Source: Pseudomonadota bacterium (GTDB taxonomy: Bacteria > Pseudomonadota > Gammaproteobacteria > Steroidobacterales > Steroidobacteraceae). Taken from it: a DNA stretch of 5,705 nucleotides. Of this stretch, positions 1 through 5,705 are shown piece by piece. The stretch lies in assembly GCA_021815905.1 (NCBI GenBank), contig JAKAZP010000183.1:1-5705 (forward strand), written 5' to 3'. The notes beneath the pieces were generated by a model that was not told the DNA's origin, did no database searches, and saw only the letters and a list, made by a program, of their open reading frames with translations. Each line of letters begins with the position of its first letter. The stretch's first letter is position 1. The position numbers and the translations under genes are program-made.

Positions 1-72
1 CTTCGCTGCGGCCTTCGCCACGGCCTTCGCTACGGCCTTCGCCACGGCCTTCGCTACGGCCTTCGCTACGGC
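1..72 (-). repeat. 12-bp tandem repeat, six units, coding for the RNase E tail
   Basis: Six consecutive 12-bp units on the plus strand read cttcgctacggc with two variable positions (cttcgctgcggc, cttcgccacggc). On the minus strand they encode residues 629-652 of RNase E as tetrapeptides: [24 protein letters not shown]. The array reaches the window edge, so its true length is unknown. The period is a multiple of three, so copy-number change would lengthen or shorten the tail without breaking the frame. The Arg/Gly-rich composition suits the RNA-binding tail of RNase E. Confidence 0.93.
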
Positions 73-1957
73 CGCGTCGGTAACTGCCTTCGGCACGGCG
101 TGAACGCGAGTGCTCTCGCCGACCGTCCCGGCGCCGCTCGCCGCCGTCCCCTCGATACCCTCCGGCGGCGGGCGCGCTTGGGGGCTGGGCGACGGGCGTC
201 GCGGCGATCGGCTCCGCGGCCGCCGATTCCTCGTGCGCGAAGAGCTTCTTGATCCAGGCGCGCAGGCCCCCGTTCGGCCGCTCCTCCGAGACGCTCGGTT
301 CCGGGGCCGCGGCCGCGGCAGTGGCAGCCGGACGGAGCTCGACCGGCGCCGGGGTCGCCGGCAGCAGCGTCGCCACCGCGGGCGCCTCGGCAGGCGGGCG
401 CTTGTCGCGCGCACTGCCGGGCTCCGGCACCTCGGGCGCCATCGGCATGAGGTAGCTGCTCTGGCGATTCTCCGGCAAATCCGCCTCATCGTCGCGGATG
501 CGCCTGATCGAATATTCGGGCGTCTGGATGTTGGGATTCGGAACGATGAACAGCTCCGCTTCGCTCTTGTCCTCGAGCGTGCGCAGCCACTCGCGCTTCT
601 CGTTGAAGAGGTACGTGGCGACCTCGACGGGAAGCTGCGCGATGACCCGCGTGGTGCGGTCCTTGCGCAGCTCCTCACCGATGAGGCGCAGCACCGCGAG
701 CGTCATGGACTCGACGCTGCGGATGCTGCCGATGCCCAGGCACCGCGGGCAGACGTTGTGGCTCGACTCCCCGAGCGAGGGTCGCAGGCGCTGCCGCGAC
801 ATCTCGAGCAGTCCGAACCGCGAGAGCTTTCCGATCTGGATGCGCGCGCGGTCCATCCGCACCGAGTCGCGCAGCCGGTCCTCGACGTCCCGCTGGTTCT
901 TGCTCGACTCCATGTCGATGAAGTCGATCACGATCAGGCCGCCGAGGTCGCGGAGGCGCAGCTGTCGGGAGATCTCCTCCGCCGCCTCGAGATTGGTATT
1001 GAGAGCGGTGGTCTCGATGTCGCTCCCCTTGGTCGCGCGCGCGGAGTTGATGTCGATCGAAACCAGGGCCTCCGTGTAGTCGATCACGATGCTGCCGCCC
1101 GAGGGCAGCTGGACCTTGTGCGCGTAAGCGGACTCGATCTGGCTCTCGATCTGAAAGCGCGTGAACAGCGGGATGTCGTCGGTGTAGAGCTTCAGCCGCC
1201 GCTGCGCATCGGCGGGCATGAATCGCTGCATGTACTCCTGCGCCGTCTGGAACACGGCCGGGTCATCCACTTGCACCTCGCCGATGTCGTCCGAGAGATA
1301 GTCCCGCAGCGCACGCGTGACCGGATCGCTCTCGCGATAGATCAGAAAGGGCGCCGGCCGGTCGGTGGCGGCGGCGGCGATCTGGTCCCACTGCGTCTTG
1401 AGATTGTCGAGGTCCCATTGCAGCTCGGCCACCGAGCGGCCGACGCCCGCGGTGCGCACGATCGCGCCCATGCTGTCCGGAATGTCGAGCTGGCTCATGA
1501 CCTCGCGCATCTGGTCGCGGTCCTCGCCCTCGATCCGGCGCGAGACGCCTCCAGCCCGGGGATTGTTCGGCATGAGCACGAGGAAGCGCCCGGCGAGGCT
1601 CAGGAATGTGGTGAGCGCGGCGCCCTTGTTGCCGCGCTCTTCCTTGTCCACCTGGACGATCAGATCCTGGCCCTCGGAGAGAAGCTCCCGGATGTTCATC
1701 CGCCCTCCCTGAGGCTGTTGGCGGAAGTACTCCCGGGAGACCTCCTTCAGCGGCAGGAAGCCGTGTCGCTGAGCGCCGTAATCGACGAAACACGCCTCGA
1801 GTGAGGGCTCGATGCGGGAGATCCGCCCCTTGTAGATGTTCGCTTTCTTCTGTTCGCGAGAGGGTATCTCGATACTGAGGTCGAAGAGCTTCTGACCGTC
1901 AACCAGAGCGACTCGCAACTCCTCTTCCTGAGTCGCATTCACGAGCATTCTTTTCAT
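1..1957 (-). CDS. rne: Ribonuclease E, N-terminal 652 codons (3' end beyond window)
   Basis: RNase E is the endoribonuclease that initiates mRNA decay and processes rRNA and tRNA precursors; in relatives it scaffolds the degradosome at the inner membrane. The reading frame is open from ATG 1957 to base 2 and begins [10 protein letters not shown], like E. coli RNase E. An S1 domain (about residues 35-125) precedes the 5'-sensor residues R168/T169 in VRTAGVG. The metal-binding catalytic residues D302, N304 ([10 protein letters not shown]) and D345 (IVIDFIDM) are each one position lower than E. coli D303/N305/D346. The Zn-link CPRC has C403 and C406. After about residue 515 comes a Pro/Ala-rich linker. 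A short amphipathic stretch around W568 ([10 protein letters not shown]) sits where E. coli has its membrane-targeting helix. An Arg-rich tail from about residue 595 ends in GRSE/GRGE repeats. A short AGGGG lies only 3 bases before the ATG. The catalytic half makes RNase E rather than RNase G likely, and the long tail confirms it. Identity is very secure; the degradosome-binding C-terminus cannot be seen. Confidence 0.97.
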   Translation of the reverse strand, partial: MKRMLVNATQEEELRVALVDGQKLFDLSIEIPSREQKKANIYKGRISRIEPSLEACFVDYGAQRHGFLPLKEVSREYFRQQPQGGRMNIRELLSEGQDLIVQVDKEERGNKGAALTTFLSLAGRFLVLMPNNPRAGGVSRRIEGEDRDQMREVMSQLDIPDSMGAIVRTAGVGRSVAELQWDLDNLKTQWDQIAAAATDRPAPFLIYRESDPVTRALRDYLSDDIGEVQVDDPAVFQTAQEYMQRFMPADAQRRLKLYTDDIPLFTRFQIESQIESAYAHKVQLPSGGSIVIDYTEALVSIDINSARATKGSDIETTALNTNLEAAEEISRQLRLRDLGGLIVIDFIDMESSKNQRDVEDRLRDSVRMDRARIQIGKLSRFGLLEMSRQRLRPSLGESSHNVCPRCLGIGSIRSVESMTLAVLRLIGEELRKDRTTRVIAQLPVEVATYLFNEKREWLRTLEDKSEAELFIVPNPNIQTPEYSIRRIRDDEADLPENRQSSYLMPMAPEVPEPGSARDKRPPAEAPAVATLLPATPAPVELRPAATAAAAAPEPSVSEERPNGGLRAWIKKLFAHEESAAAEPIAATPVAQPPSAPAAGGYRGDGGERRRDGRREHSRSRRAEGSYRRGRSEGRSEGRGEGRSEGRGEGRSE

Positions 1958-2290
1958 GTGCCCCTACTGTCAAGTGACGGGCCGGCAAGAGGACGACGGG
2001 AGGCCGCGGCGCAATGCTGAAGCGGCAAGGAAGATTTCTCACCCCGGGGACACGCTCGCGCTGCGCCCGGGTCACGATGTCAACGTCGGTGCCCGCCCCG
2101 AGCGGGGAGGGGTGCCGGAAATCCTTCTGTATTCTCAACCGGTGGCGCGGCCCGCGGAGCCCGCACGGAGCGGGTTCGACGCCGGCTGCGCATTCTTGTC
2201 GGCCCAATACGATGGCCTCTGCATGGAGGTCCAACTAACACGCGGCGCGATGGGCGCCGCCAACCATGGCGCATCCGACCCTCGGACGGC
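1958..2290 (-). promoter_or_regulatory. Putative long 5' leader of rne with stem-loops
   Basis: About 333 bases separate the predicted rne transcription start (about 2290, from a -10-like element at 2302-2297) from the rne ATG. No convincing gene lies here; open frames that cross it match no family I recognise and overlap rne. Inverted repeats are seen at 2242-2260 (7-bp perfect stem), 2160-2174 (5-bp stem cccgc/gcggg, loop acgga) and 2096-2107 (4-bp stem cccc/gggg). In E. coli the rne leader is about 361 nt and its hairpins let RNase E cleave its own mRNA to hold its level constant. The similar length and position suggest the same kind of control, but that is inference; high GC alone produces hairpins. 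Confidence 0.4.
2242..2260 (-). other. Perfect 7-bp stem-loop in the rne leader
   Basis: The arms gcggcgc (2242-2248) and gcgccgc (2254-2260) are perfect inverted repeats around a 5-base loop. In the rne transcript this would lie roughly 30-50 bases from the predicted 5' end. There is no T-run on either side, so it is not an intrinsic terminator. It is the strongest candidate here for a structural element of rne autoregulation. Confidence 0.45.
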
Positions 2291-2304
2291 GAACGGAGTA
2301 TACT
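2275..2304 (+). promoter_or_regulatory. Candidate rluC promoter
   Basis: The -10 hexamer TATACT (2299-2304) matches the sigma70 consensus at 5 of 6 positions. The best -35 is poor: CCGACC at 2275-2280 with an 18-base spacer. Transcription would start near 2311, giving rluC a leader of about 35 bases that contains its GAGG ribosome site at 2337-2340. The weak -35 keeps confidence moderate. Confidence 0.42.
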
Positions 2305-2325
2305 GCACAGTCTCTTGAAAAACAG
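2297..2325 (-). promoter_or_regulatory. Candidate rne promoter sharing the -10 palindrome
   Basis: AGTATACT at 2297-2304 is its own reverse complement, so TATACT is also read on the minus strand at 2302-2297. The -35 position 17 bases upstream (2325-2320) reads CTGTTT, a poor match. The start would be near 2290. A second weak pair exists on the same strand inside the leader (TTGGAC at 2235-2230, then TATTGG after 19 bases), so the real rne start could be closer to the gene. Confidence 0.32.
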
Positions 2326-2345
2326 CATCTTACGTCGAGGTCGGT

Positions 2346-3422
2346 TTGCCGGAGGTTCAAGAACAGGGAAAAGAGGGTCCCGCGGGCCACGGTGGCGGTT
2401 CCGGCCCCGGTGAGGAGGGGGGCCCGCAGCACGGGGTGCGCCACCTCGAGGTGGCAGAGCAGGAGGCCGGCCAGCGGCTCGACAAATTCCTTCTGAGGCG
2501 TCTCGCGCCCGTGCCCCGGACGCGGATTTACCGGATCATCCGCCGGGGCGAGGTCCGAGTGAACGGCCACCGGGCAGGTCCGGGCAAGCGCCTCGAGCTC
2601 CGCGATTCGGTGCGGATTCCGCCCCTGCGGGTGGCTCCGGCGGACGCAGCGCCGGCGCAGGCCCGCCGCGAGCCCATGCCTGGCCTCCTCGAGACGGTGC
2701 GCCGGTCCATCGTTCGCGAGGACGAGCGAATCATCGTGCTCGATAAGCCGGCTGGCCTGGCGGTGCACGGCGGAAGCGGCGTGAGTTTCGGGGCCATCGA
2801 AGCCCTCCGGGCGCTCAAGCCCGGCGAGACGCTCGAGCTCGCGCACCGCCTCGATCGCGACACCAGCGGCTGCCTGCTCATCGCCCGGGATGCGCAAACC
2901 CTGCGGACGCTCCACGCGCTGCTGCGCGAGGGGATTTGCGAGAAGAGATACCTGGCGCTCATCGGGGGCAGATGGTCGTTGGGCCGGAAGCGGATCGACG
3001 TGCCGCTGCGGACCGATACCCGCGTCGGCGGCGAGCGCACCGTCCGTGCGGACCCGAGCGGCAAGCCTTCGCTGAGTGAATTCCAGCCGGTCCAGTTCTT
3101 CGGCAATCTCGCCACGCTGGTCGAGGTTCGGCTTTACACCGGCCGGACCCATCAGATTCGAGTTCACGCGGCGTACGCCGGCCACCCGGTCGCCGGTGAC
3201 GAGAAGTACGGCGACCCGGCGCTCAACGCGAGGCTCCGCGAGCTCGGTTTGGAACGAATGTTTCTGCACGCACACAGCATGAGCTTCGAATGGCCGGGCG
3301 GGGCCACGTTCAGCGCGAGCGCGCCGCTGCCCCCGGAGCTGAAAGCCGTGCTCGAGCGCTTGAGCGAGATGCCTAAGGAACGCGCAGGCCGGCGCGGCGC
3401 AGGGCGCCCGCGAGCCAGATGA
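2346..3422 (+). CDS. rluC: 23S rRNA pseudouridine synthase RluC
   Basis: RluC, an RluA-family enzyme, converts U955, U2504 and U2580 of 23S rRNA (E. coli numbering) to pseudouridine. The 358-residue product has an N-terminal S4 RNA-binding domain (about residues 40-100, from EAGQRLDKFL to DSVRIPP). The family catalytic motif HRLDRDTSG starts at H167, with the nucleophilic Asp at D170. KPAGLAVHGGSG (about 134-145) and GRTHQIRVHAAYAGHP follow the E. coli RluC sequence closely; the HGGSG stretch favours RluC over RluA or RluD. The start chosen is TTG 2346, because GAGG lies 5 bases upstream. It adds about 23 residues to the E. coli N-terminus, rich in Gly and Glu. GTG 2436 is an alternative that gives a more typical length but has no well-placed ribosome site. 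The basic C-terminal tail (GRRGAGRPRAR) lies over the end of convergent yceF and has no E. coli counterpart. The gene is transcribed divergently from rne. Confidence 0.95.
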   Translation: MPEVQEQGKEGPAGHGGGSGPGEEGGPQHGVRHLEVAEQEAGQRLDKFLLRRLAPVPRTRIYRIIRRGEVRVNGHRAGPGKRLELRDSVRIPPLRVAPADAAPAQARREPMPGLLETVRRSIVREDERIIVLDKPAGLAVHGGSGVSFGAIEALRALKPGETLELAHRLDRDTSGCLLIARDAQTLRTLHALLREGICEKRYLALIGGRWSLGRKRIDVPLRTDTRVGGERTVRADPSGKPSLSEFQPVQFFGNLATLVEVRLYTGRTHQIRVHAAYAGHPVAGDEKYGDPALNARLRELGLERMFLHAHSMSFEWPGGATFSASAPLPPELKAVLERLSEMPKERAGRRGAGRPRAR

Positions 3423-3963
3423 GCGGCAATCCGATGAGCGCCGTCGGGTCGCGGCTTTCGATGCTCTCGAAGAGCGAGATCCCCAGGCCCTCGGCCCGGA
3501 AACCGCCGGCGCAGTCGAACGGGCGCTCTCGCTCGATGTAGCGCTCGATCTCCTCCTCGCTGAGTGCACGGAACGTCACGGTGGTCGTGTCGAGGTGCAC
3601 CAGGCGAATGCCCGCCCGCTCGCCGATCAGCGCGCACGCGGTATGGAAGCGCGCGCTCGAGCCGCTCGCCAGGGTGAGCTGTCCGCGGCATCGCATGATG
3701 TCGCCGGGCTTCTCGAGTACCGTGGTGCCGGCGGAGGCGACCTGATCGCTTCCGATGACGAGCGCCTCCGGGTGACGCGCCGCGACGGCCTGCGCCTTGG
3801 CGATCGCGAGGCGCAGCGCGAGGTCCTGCGGGAGCTCATCGGGGAGGGGGTCCTCCGGGGTCTGCGGCGGCTCGGCCGAGAATGGAATCCCCAGCCGCTC
3901 GAGCAGGGCACGCCGGTACGGGGAGGTCGAGGCGAGGATGAGTTCAGGCACGAGCAATTTCAA
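3373..3963 (-). CDS. yceF: Maf-family nucleoside triphosphate pyrophosphatase, YceF type
   Basis: Maf proteins hydrolyse non-canonical or modified nucleoside triphosphates to monophosphates; E. coli YceF prefers 7-methyl-GTP. The 196-residue product matches the 194-residue E. coli protein along its whole length. The substrate-binding start is LILASTSPYRRALL, the conserved acidic motif is IGSDQV, and the later motifs are FDCAGGFRAEGLGISLFE and RDPTALIGLPL. The last two point to the YceF rather than the YhdE (dTTP/UTP) branch. The start is uncertain: TTG 3963 gives the longest form, while GTG 3951 would begin MPELILASTSP, exactly where E. coli YceF begins. Neither has a clear Shine-Dalgarno, and there is no in-frame ATG upstream before a stop. 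It converges on rluC with a 50-bp overlap and diverges from yceD, as in E. coli. Confidence 0.94.
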   Translation of the reverse strand: MKLLVPELILASTSPYRRALLERLGIPFSAEPPQTPEDPLPDELPQDLALRLAIAKAQAVAARHPEALVIGSDQVASAGTTVLEKPGDIMRCRGQLTLASGSSARFHTACALIGERAGIRLVHLDTTTVTFRALSEEEIERYIERERPFDCAGGFRAEGLGISLFESIESRDPTALIGLPLIWLAGALRRAGLRVP

Positions 3964-3986
3964 CGAGTTAACGACTGAACGGGGCT

Positions 3987-4015
3987 TTGACTTGCCGGCA
4001 CCCGATACCTATTAT
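3987..4015 (+). promoter_or_regulatory. Strong sigma70-type promoter of yceD-rpmF-plsX
   Basis: TTGACT (3987-3992, 5 of 6 to consensus) and TATTAT (4010-4015, 5 of 6) are separated by exactly 17 bases. This is the best promoter in the window. Transcription should start at about 4021-4023. The yceD ATG is at 4025, so the mRNA would carry a leader of only about 2-4 bases. Confidence 0.75.
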
Positions 4016-4040
4016 ACGCGGCCCATGTCGTCGCCCTGGT
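4011..4040 (-). promoter_or_regulatory. Candidate yceF promoter overlapping the yceD promoter
   Basis: The minus strand reads a perfect TATAAT at 4016-4011, interleaved with the plus-strand -10. The -35 position is weak (CCAGGG at 4039-4034 with a 17-base spacer, or ACCAGG one base further). The start would be near 4004, leaving a leader of about 40-53 bases before yceF. The two predicted starts are about 18 bases apart on opposite strands, which is the geometry of bacterial bidirectional promoters built on a symmetric -10. Confidence 0.45.
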
Positions 4041-4540
4041 CCAAGCCGCTCGATGTCGATCGGCTTTCCCGTTGCGACGCTGAGATCGAATTCGAGGTTC
4101 CGCTCGCCGAGCTGCCGCGTCTGCGATCGCGGGTGGCCGGAATGGGCGGCAGCGTTCGCGGTACGGCGCGCTTCGGGCGCCGCGCCGATGCCCCGACCGT
4201 CGAGCTCTCGCTCGCCGGCAAGGCAACGCTGCAATGCCAGCGCTGCATGCAGCCGATGCAGCTCGCCGTCGACAGCGCGGCGAGTCTCGCGCTGCTCGGC
4301 GAGGAGGCCGATGCCGCGGCGGTGCCGGACGAGCTCGAGCCCGTGCTCGCGCCCGAGGGCCGCATCAGCGTCGGGGAGTTGGTGGAGGAGGAGCTGCTGC
4401 TCGCCCTGCCCATCATCCCGCTGCATGGGCCGGGCGATGAGTGCACGGTGCCGCCCGAGACGCCTCTGGTCGGCGAGCAGCCCGAGCAGGTGACGCAGCG
4501 GCCGTTCGCGCGGCTCGCCGAATTGTTGAAAGAGAAGTAG
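4025..4540 (+). CDS. yceD: YceD / DUF177 family protein, 23S rRNA accumulation-linked
   Basis: The 171-residue product is a DUF177 protein, similar in length to E. coli YceD. The family hallmark CQRC (C71, C74) sits in ATLQCQRCMQPMQL. It is followed by the acidic stretch VGELVEEELLLALPIIPLH and GDEC (C140). The two Cys pairs could bind metal, but this is not shown. Plant and bacterial relatives are linked to 23S rRNA accumulation; the biochemical activity is not established. ATG 4025 is chosen because the family N-terminus begins here (MSSPWSKPLDVDRLSR) and no other early ATG or GTG fits. The open frame extends far upstream, but that part overlaps yceF and the promoter. No Shine-Dalgarno precedes the ATG, and the -10 ends 9 bases before it, so translation is probably leaderless. 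rpmF follows 42 bases downstream, probably in the same transcript. Confidence 0.92.
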   Translation: MSSPWSKPLDVDRLSRCDAEIEFEVPLAELPRLRSRVAGMGGSVRGTARFGRRADAPTVELSLAGKATLQCQRCMQPMQLAVDSAASLALLGEEADAAAVPDELEPVLAPEGRISVGELVEEELLLALPIIPLHGPGDECTVPPETPLVGEQPEQVTQRPFARLAELLKEK

Positions 4541-4582
4541 TCAGTTTCCTGAAACCGCGCGCTCCGGGCGCACGAGGACATT

Positions 4583-4777
4583 ATGGCCGTTCAGAAAAGT
4601 CGCAAGACGCCCTCGAGGCGCGGCATGCATCGCTCCCACGACGGACTCGCCGCTCCAGCCCTGTCCACCGACCCTCAGTCGGGTGAGACGCATCTGCGCC
4701 ATTGCATCACCCCCGACGGCTTCTATCGCGGCCGCCGTGTCATCGAGAAGCCGGCCGAGTCCGAAGAGCAGAAATAG
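4583..4777 (+). CDS. rpmF: 50S ribosomal protein L32
   Basis: This 64-residue protein starts [20 protein letters not shown] and contains [21 protein letters not shown], the typical L32 pattern in proteobacteria. It is a component of the large ribosomal subunit. It is a few residues longer than the 57-residue E. coli protein because of a polar C-terminal tail (KPAESEEQK). The Cys in RHCITPDG replaces the second His of E. coli RHHITADG. A good ribosome site, GAGGA at 4574-4578, lies 4 bases before the ATG. In E. coli rpmF is co-transcribed with yceD and plsX, tying ribosome to lipid synthesis; spacing here fits that. No separate promoter is evident in the 42-base gap. Confidence 0.97.
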   Translation: MAVQKSRKTPSRRGMHRSHDGLAAPALSTDPQSGETHLRHCITPDGFYRGRRVIEKPAESEEQK

Positions 4778-4805
4778 CTCCCCGCGCTCCTCGCGCGCCC
4801 GTTGC

Positions 4806-4833
4806 GGCGGTGCCCGCGAGCGTTCGCGCCGCC
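4806..4833 (+). other. Two-part stem-loop between rpmF and plsX
   Basis: Outer arms ggcgg (4806-4810) and ccgcc (4829-4833) flank inner arms cgcga (4815-4819) and tcgcg (4824-4828) with loop gcgt. A 4-base bulge (tgcc) sits on the 5' side. No T-run follows, so it is unlikely to be an intrinsic terminator. It might be an RNA processing or stability element that sets the rpmF:plsX ratio. In sequence this GC-rich, such hairpins also arise by chance. Confidence 0.35.
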
Positions 4834-4856
4834 TCCCATGATCTTCCCGCGCTGAA

Positions 4857-5705
4857 GTGTTGCCGGTCGCCATCGATGTCATGAGCGGCGATCATGCGCC
4901 GCACGAGTACATCGCCGGAGCGGTCGCATCGCTGCGGGAGGATGCGCAGCTCGAGGCGCTGCTGGTCGGCGACCGCGGGGTCATCGGTCCGCAGCTCGCC
5001 GGGCTCGCGCAGCCCCTGCGAGACCGGATCGAGGTCGTGCCGGCGGCGCAGGTCGTCGGCATGAGCGAGGCTCCGCGCGAGGCCATCCGGCGCAAGAAGG
5101 ATTCCTCGATGCGCGTGGCGGTGGAGCTCGTCAAGGCCGGCCGGGCCTCGGGCTGCGTCAGCGCCGGCAACACCGGGGCGCTCACGGCGATCGCGCATTT
5201 CGTGCTCAAGACGCTGCCCGAGGTCGAGCGCGCGGCGATCATCTCCGCGATCCCGGCGGCTCATGGCCACACCCACATGCTCGACCTCGGAGCCAACACC
5301 AAGGCGACTCCGACCCAGCTGCTGCAATTCGCGCAGATGGGCACGATCATCTCGCGCGACGTCTACGGCCTCGCGGCTCCGCGCATCGGGCTGCTCAACA
5401 TCGGCGAGGAGGACATCAAGGGGCACGAAGTGGTGCAGTCGGCCCACGCGCTGCTCTCGACGAGCGGTTTGAGGTACGTCGGGTTCGTCGAGGGCGATGA
5501 CATCTTCTCCGGTGATGTCGATGTGGTGGTGACCGACGGCTTCACCGGCAACGTCGCGCTGAAGACCATGGAGGGCGTGGCGGCGCTGATCGCCGATCGC
5601 ATGCGGCGGGAATTCCGGGCCTCCTGGCTCGACCGGCTCGCGGGACTCGCGGCGCGGCCGGTGCTTCGGCGGGTCGCCTCGAGCCTCGACCCGCGCCGCT
5701 ACAAC
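4857..5705 (+). CDS. plsX: Phosphate acyltransferase PlsX, N-terminal 283 codons (3' end beyond window)
   Basis: PlsX makes acyl-phosphate from acyl-ACP and inorganic phosphate; PlsY then uses it to acylate glycerol-3-phosphate, starting phospholipid synthesis. It is a peripheral membrane enzyme. Visible family motifs are VAIDVMSGDHAP (residues 4-15), SSMRVAVELVKAGRA, SAGNTGA (102-108), LDLGAN, LLNIGEE and TDGFTGN (226-232) followed by VALKTMEGV. The frame is open to the window edge at a Tyr-Asn matching E. coli LNPDQYN, so roughly 70-75 residues are missing. The start is GTG 4857; an in-frame stop at 4839-4841 limits the choice to this or TTG 4860. Neither has a clear Shine-Dalgarno. The usual MGGD near the N-terminus is MSGD here (S10). 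It lies 79 bases after rpmF; in relatives fabH and other fab genes follow. Confidence 0.96.
   Translation, partial: MLPVAIDVMSGDHAPHEYIAGAVASLREDAQLEALLVGDRGVIGPQLAGLAQPLRDRIEVVPAAQVVGMSEAPREAIRRKKDSSMRVAVELVKAGRASGCVSAGNTGALTAIAHFVLKTLPEVERAAIISAIPAAHGHTHMLDLGANTKATPTQLLQFAQMGTIISRDVYGLAAPRIGLLNIGEEDIKGHEVVQSAHALLSTSGLRYVGFVEGDDIFSGDVDVVVTDGFTGNVALKTMEGVAALIADRMRREFRASWLDRLAGLAARPVLRRVASSLDPRRYN

Noticed and set aside
1..72. Possible CRISPR array in the terminal repeats
   Set aside because: The units are 12 bp, directly adjacent with no spacers, and in frame with RNase E.
110..1804. 564-codon open frame on the plus strand antisense to rne
   Set aside because: It lies opposite the fully conserved RNase E coding frame. 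Its Arg/Leu/Asp-rich translation resembles no family, and long antisense frames are expected at this GC content.
1969..1974. Perfect TTGACA on the minus strand just upstream of rne
   Set aside because: The sequence 16-18 bases further on (GAATGC region, inside rne) is not a -10, and a start there would fall within the coding sequence.
1956..2318. 120-codon plus-strand open frame in the rne-rluC gap
   Set aside because: It starts over the rne start codon, has no ribosome site and no recognisable motif; the region is better explained as the rne leader and promoters.
3381..3409. Possible bidirectional terminator in the rluC/yceF overlap (cgcgc/gcgcg arms and gggcgccc)
   Set aside because: The stems are short, lie within both coding regions and have no T-run on either strand.
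2235..3569. 444-codon minus-strand open frame across rluC and the rne-rluC gap
   Set aside because: It is antisense to the conserved RluC frame, has no recognisable motif, and conflicts with yceF at its other end.
4740..5447. 235-codon minus-strand open frame antisense to plsX
   Set aside because: PlsX motifs run the whole length of the other strand; this is a high-GC shadow frame.

Overview
This is a chromosomal housekeeping region from a high-GC proteobacterium, almost certainly a gammaproteobacterium. The gene order and orientation, rne(-), rluC(+), yceF/maf(-), yceD(+), rpmF(+), plsX(+), is the same as in Escherichia coli. High GC, GTG/TTG starts at three of the six genes and an RNase E tail of short Arg/Gly/Ser/Glu repeats suggest a high-GC lineage such as Xanthomonadales, Nevskiales or Steroidobacterales. 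That placement is a guess; the class-level call is firmer.

Layout. Bases 1-1957 (minus) hold the first 652 codons of RNase E: the complete catalytic half, a Pro/Ala linker, a probable membrane-binding amphipathic helix and the start of an Arg-rich tail. The tail is encoded by a 12-bp tandem repeat that runs off the window. Bases 1958-2345 form a 388-bp divergent intergenic region. It carries the long structured leader of rne and a palindromic -10-like element that could serve both rne and rluC. Bases 2346-3422 (plus) encode the 23S rRNA pseudouridine synthase RluC, whose end overlaps the convergent yceF (3373-3963, minus) by 50 bp. A compact divergent promoter at about 3987-4016 lies between yceF and yceD. 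Its near-consensus -35/-10 pair ends only 9 bases before the yceD ATG. Then follow yceD (4025-4540), rpmF (4583-4777) and the first 283 codons of plsX (4857 to the window end).

How the genes fit together. RNase E matures and decays RNA, RluC modifies 23S rRNA, YceD is a DUF177 protein linked to 23S rRNA/50S biogenesis, and RpmF is ribosomal protein L32. YceF is a nucleotide-sanitising Maf pyrophosphatase. PlsX starts phospholipid synthesis and in relatives is followed by the fab genes. The window therefore joins ribosome/RNA metabolism to membrane lipid synthesis, as in E. coli.

I found no mobile element, CRISPR array, tRNA or rRNA gene, and no novel defence or biosynthetic system. The points worth a second look are regulatory: a predicted leaderless yceD-rpmF-plsX transcript, two divergent promoters with symmetric -10 elements, a structured rne leader, and the in-frame repeat in the RNase E tail.
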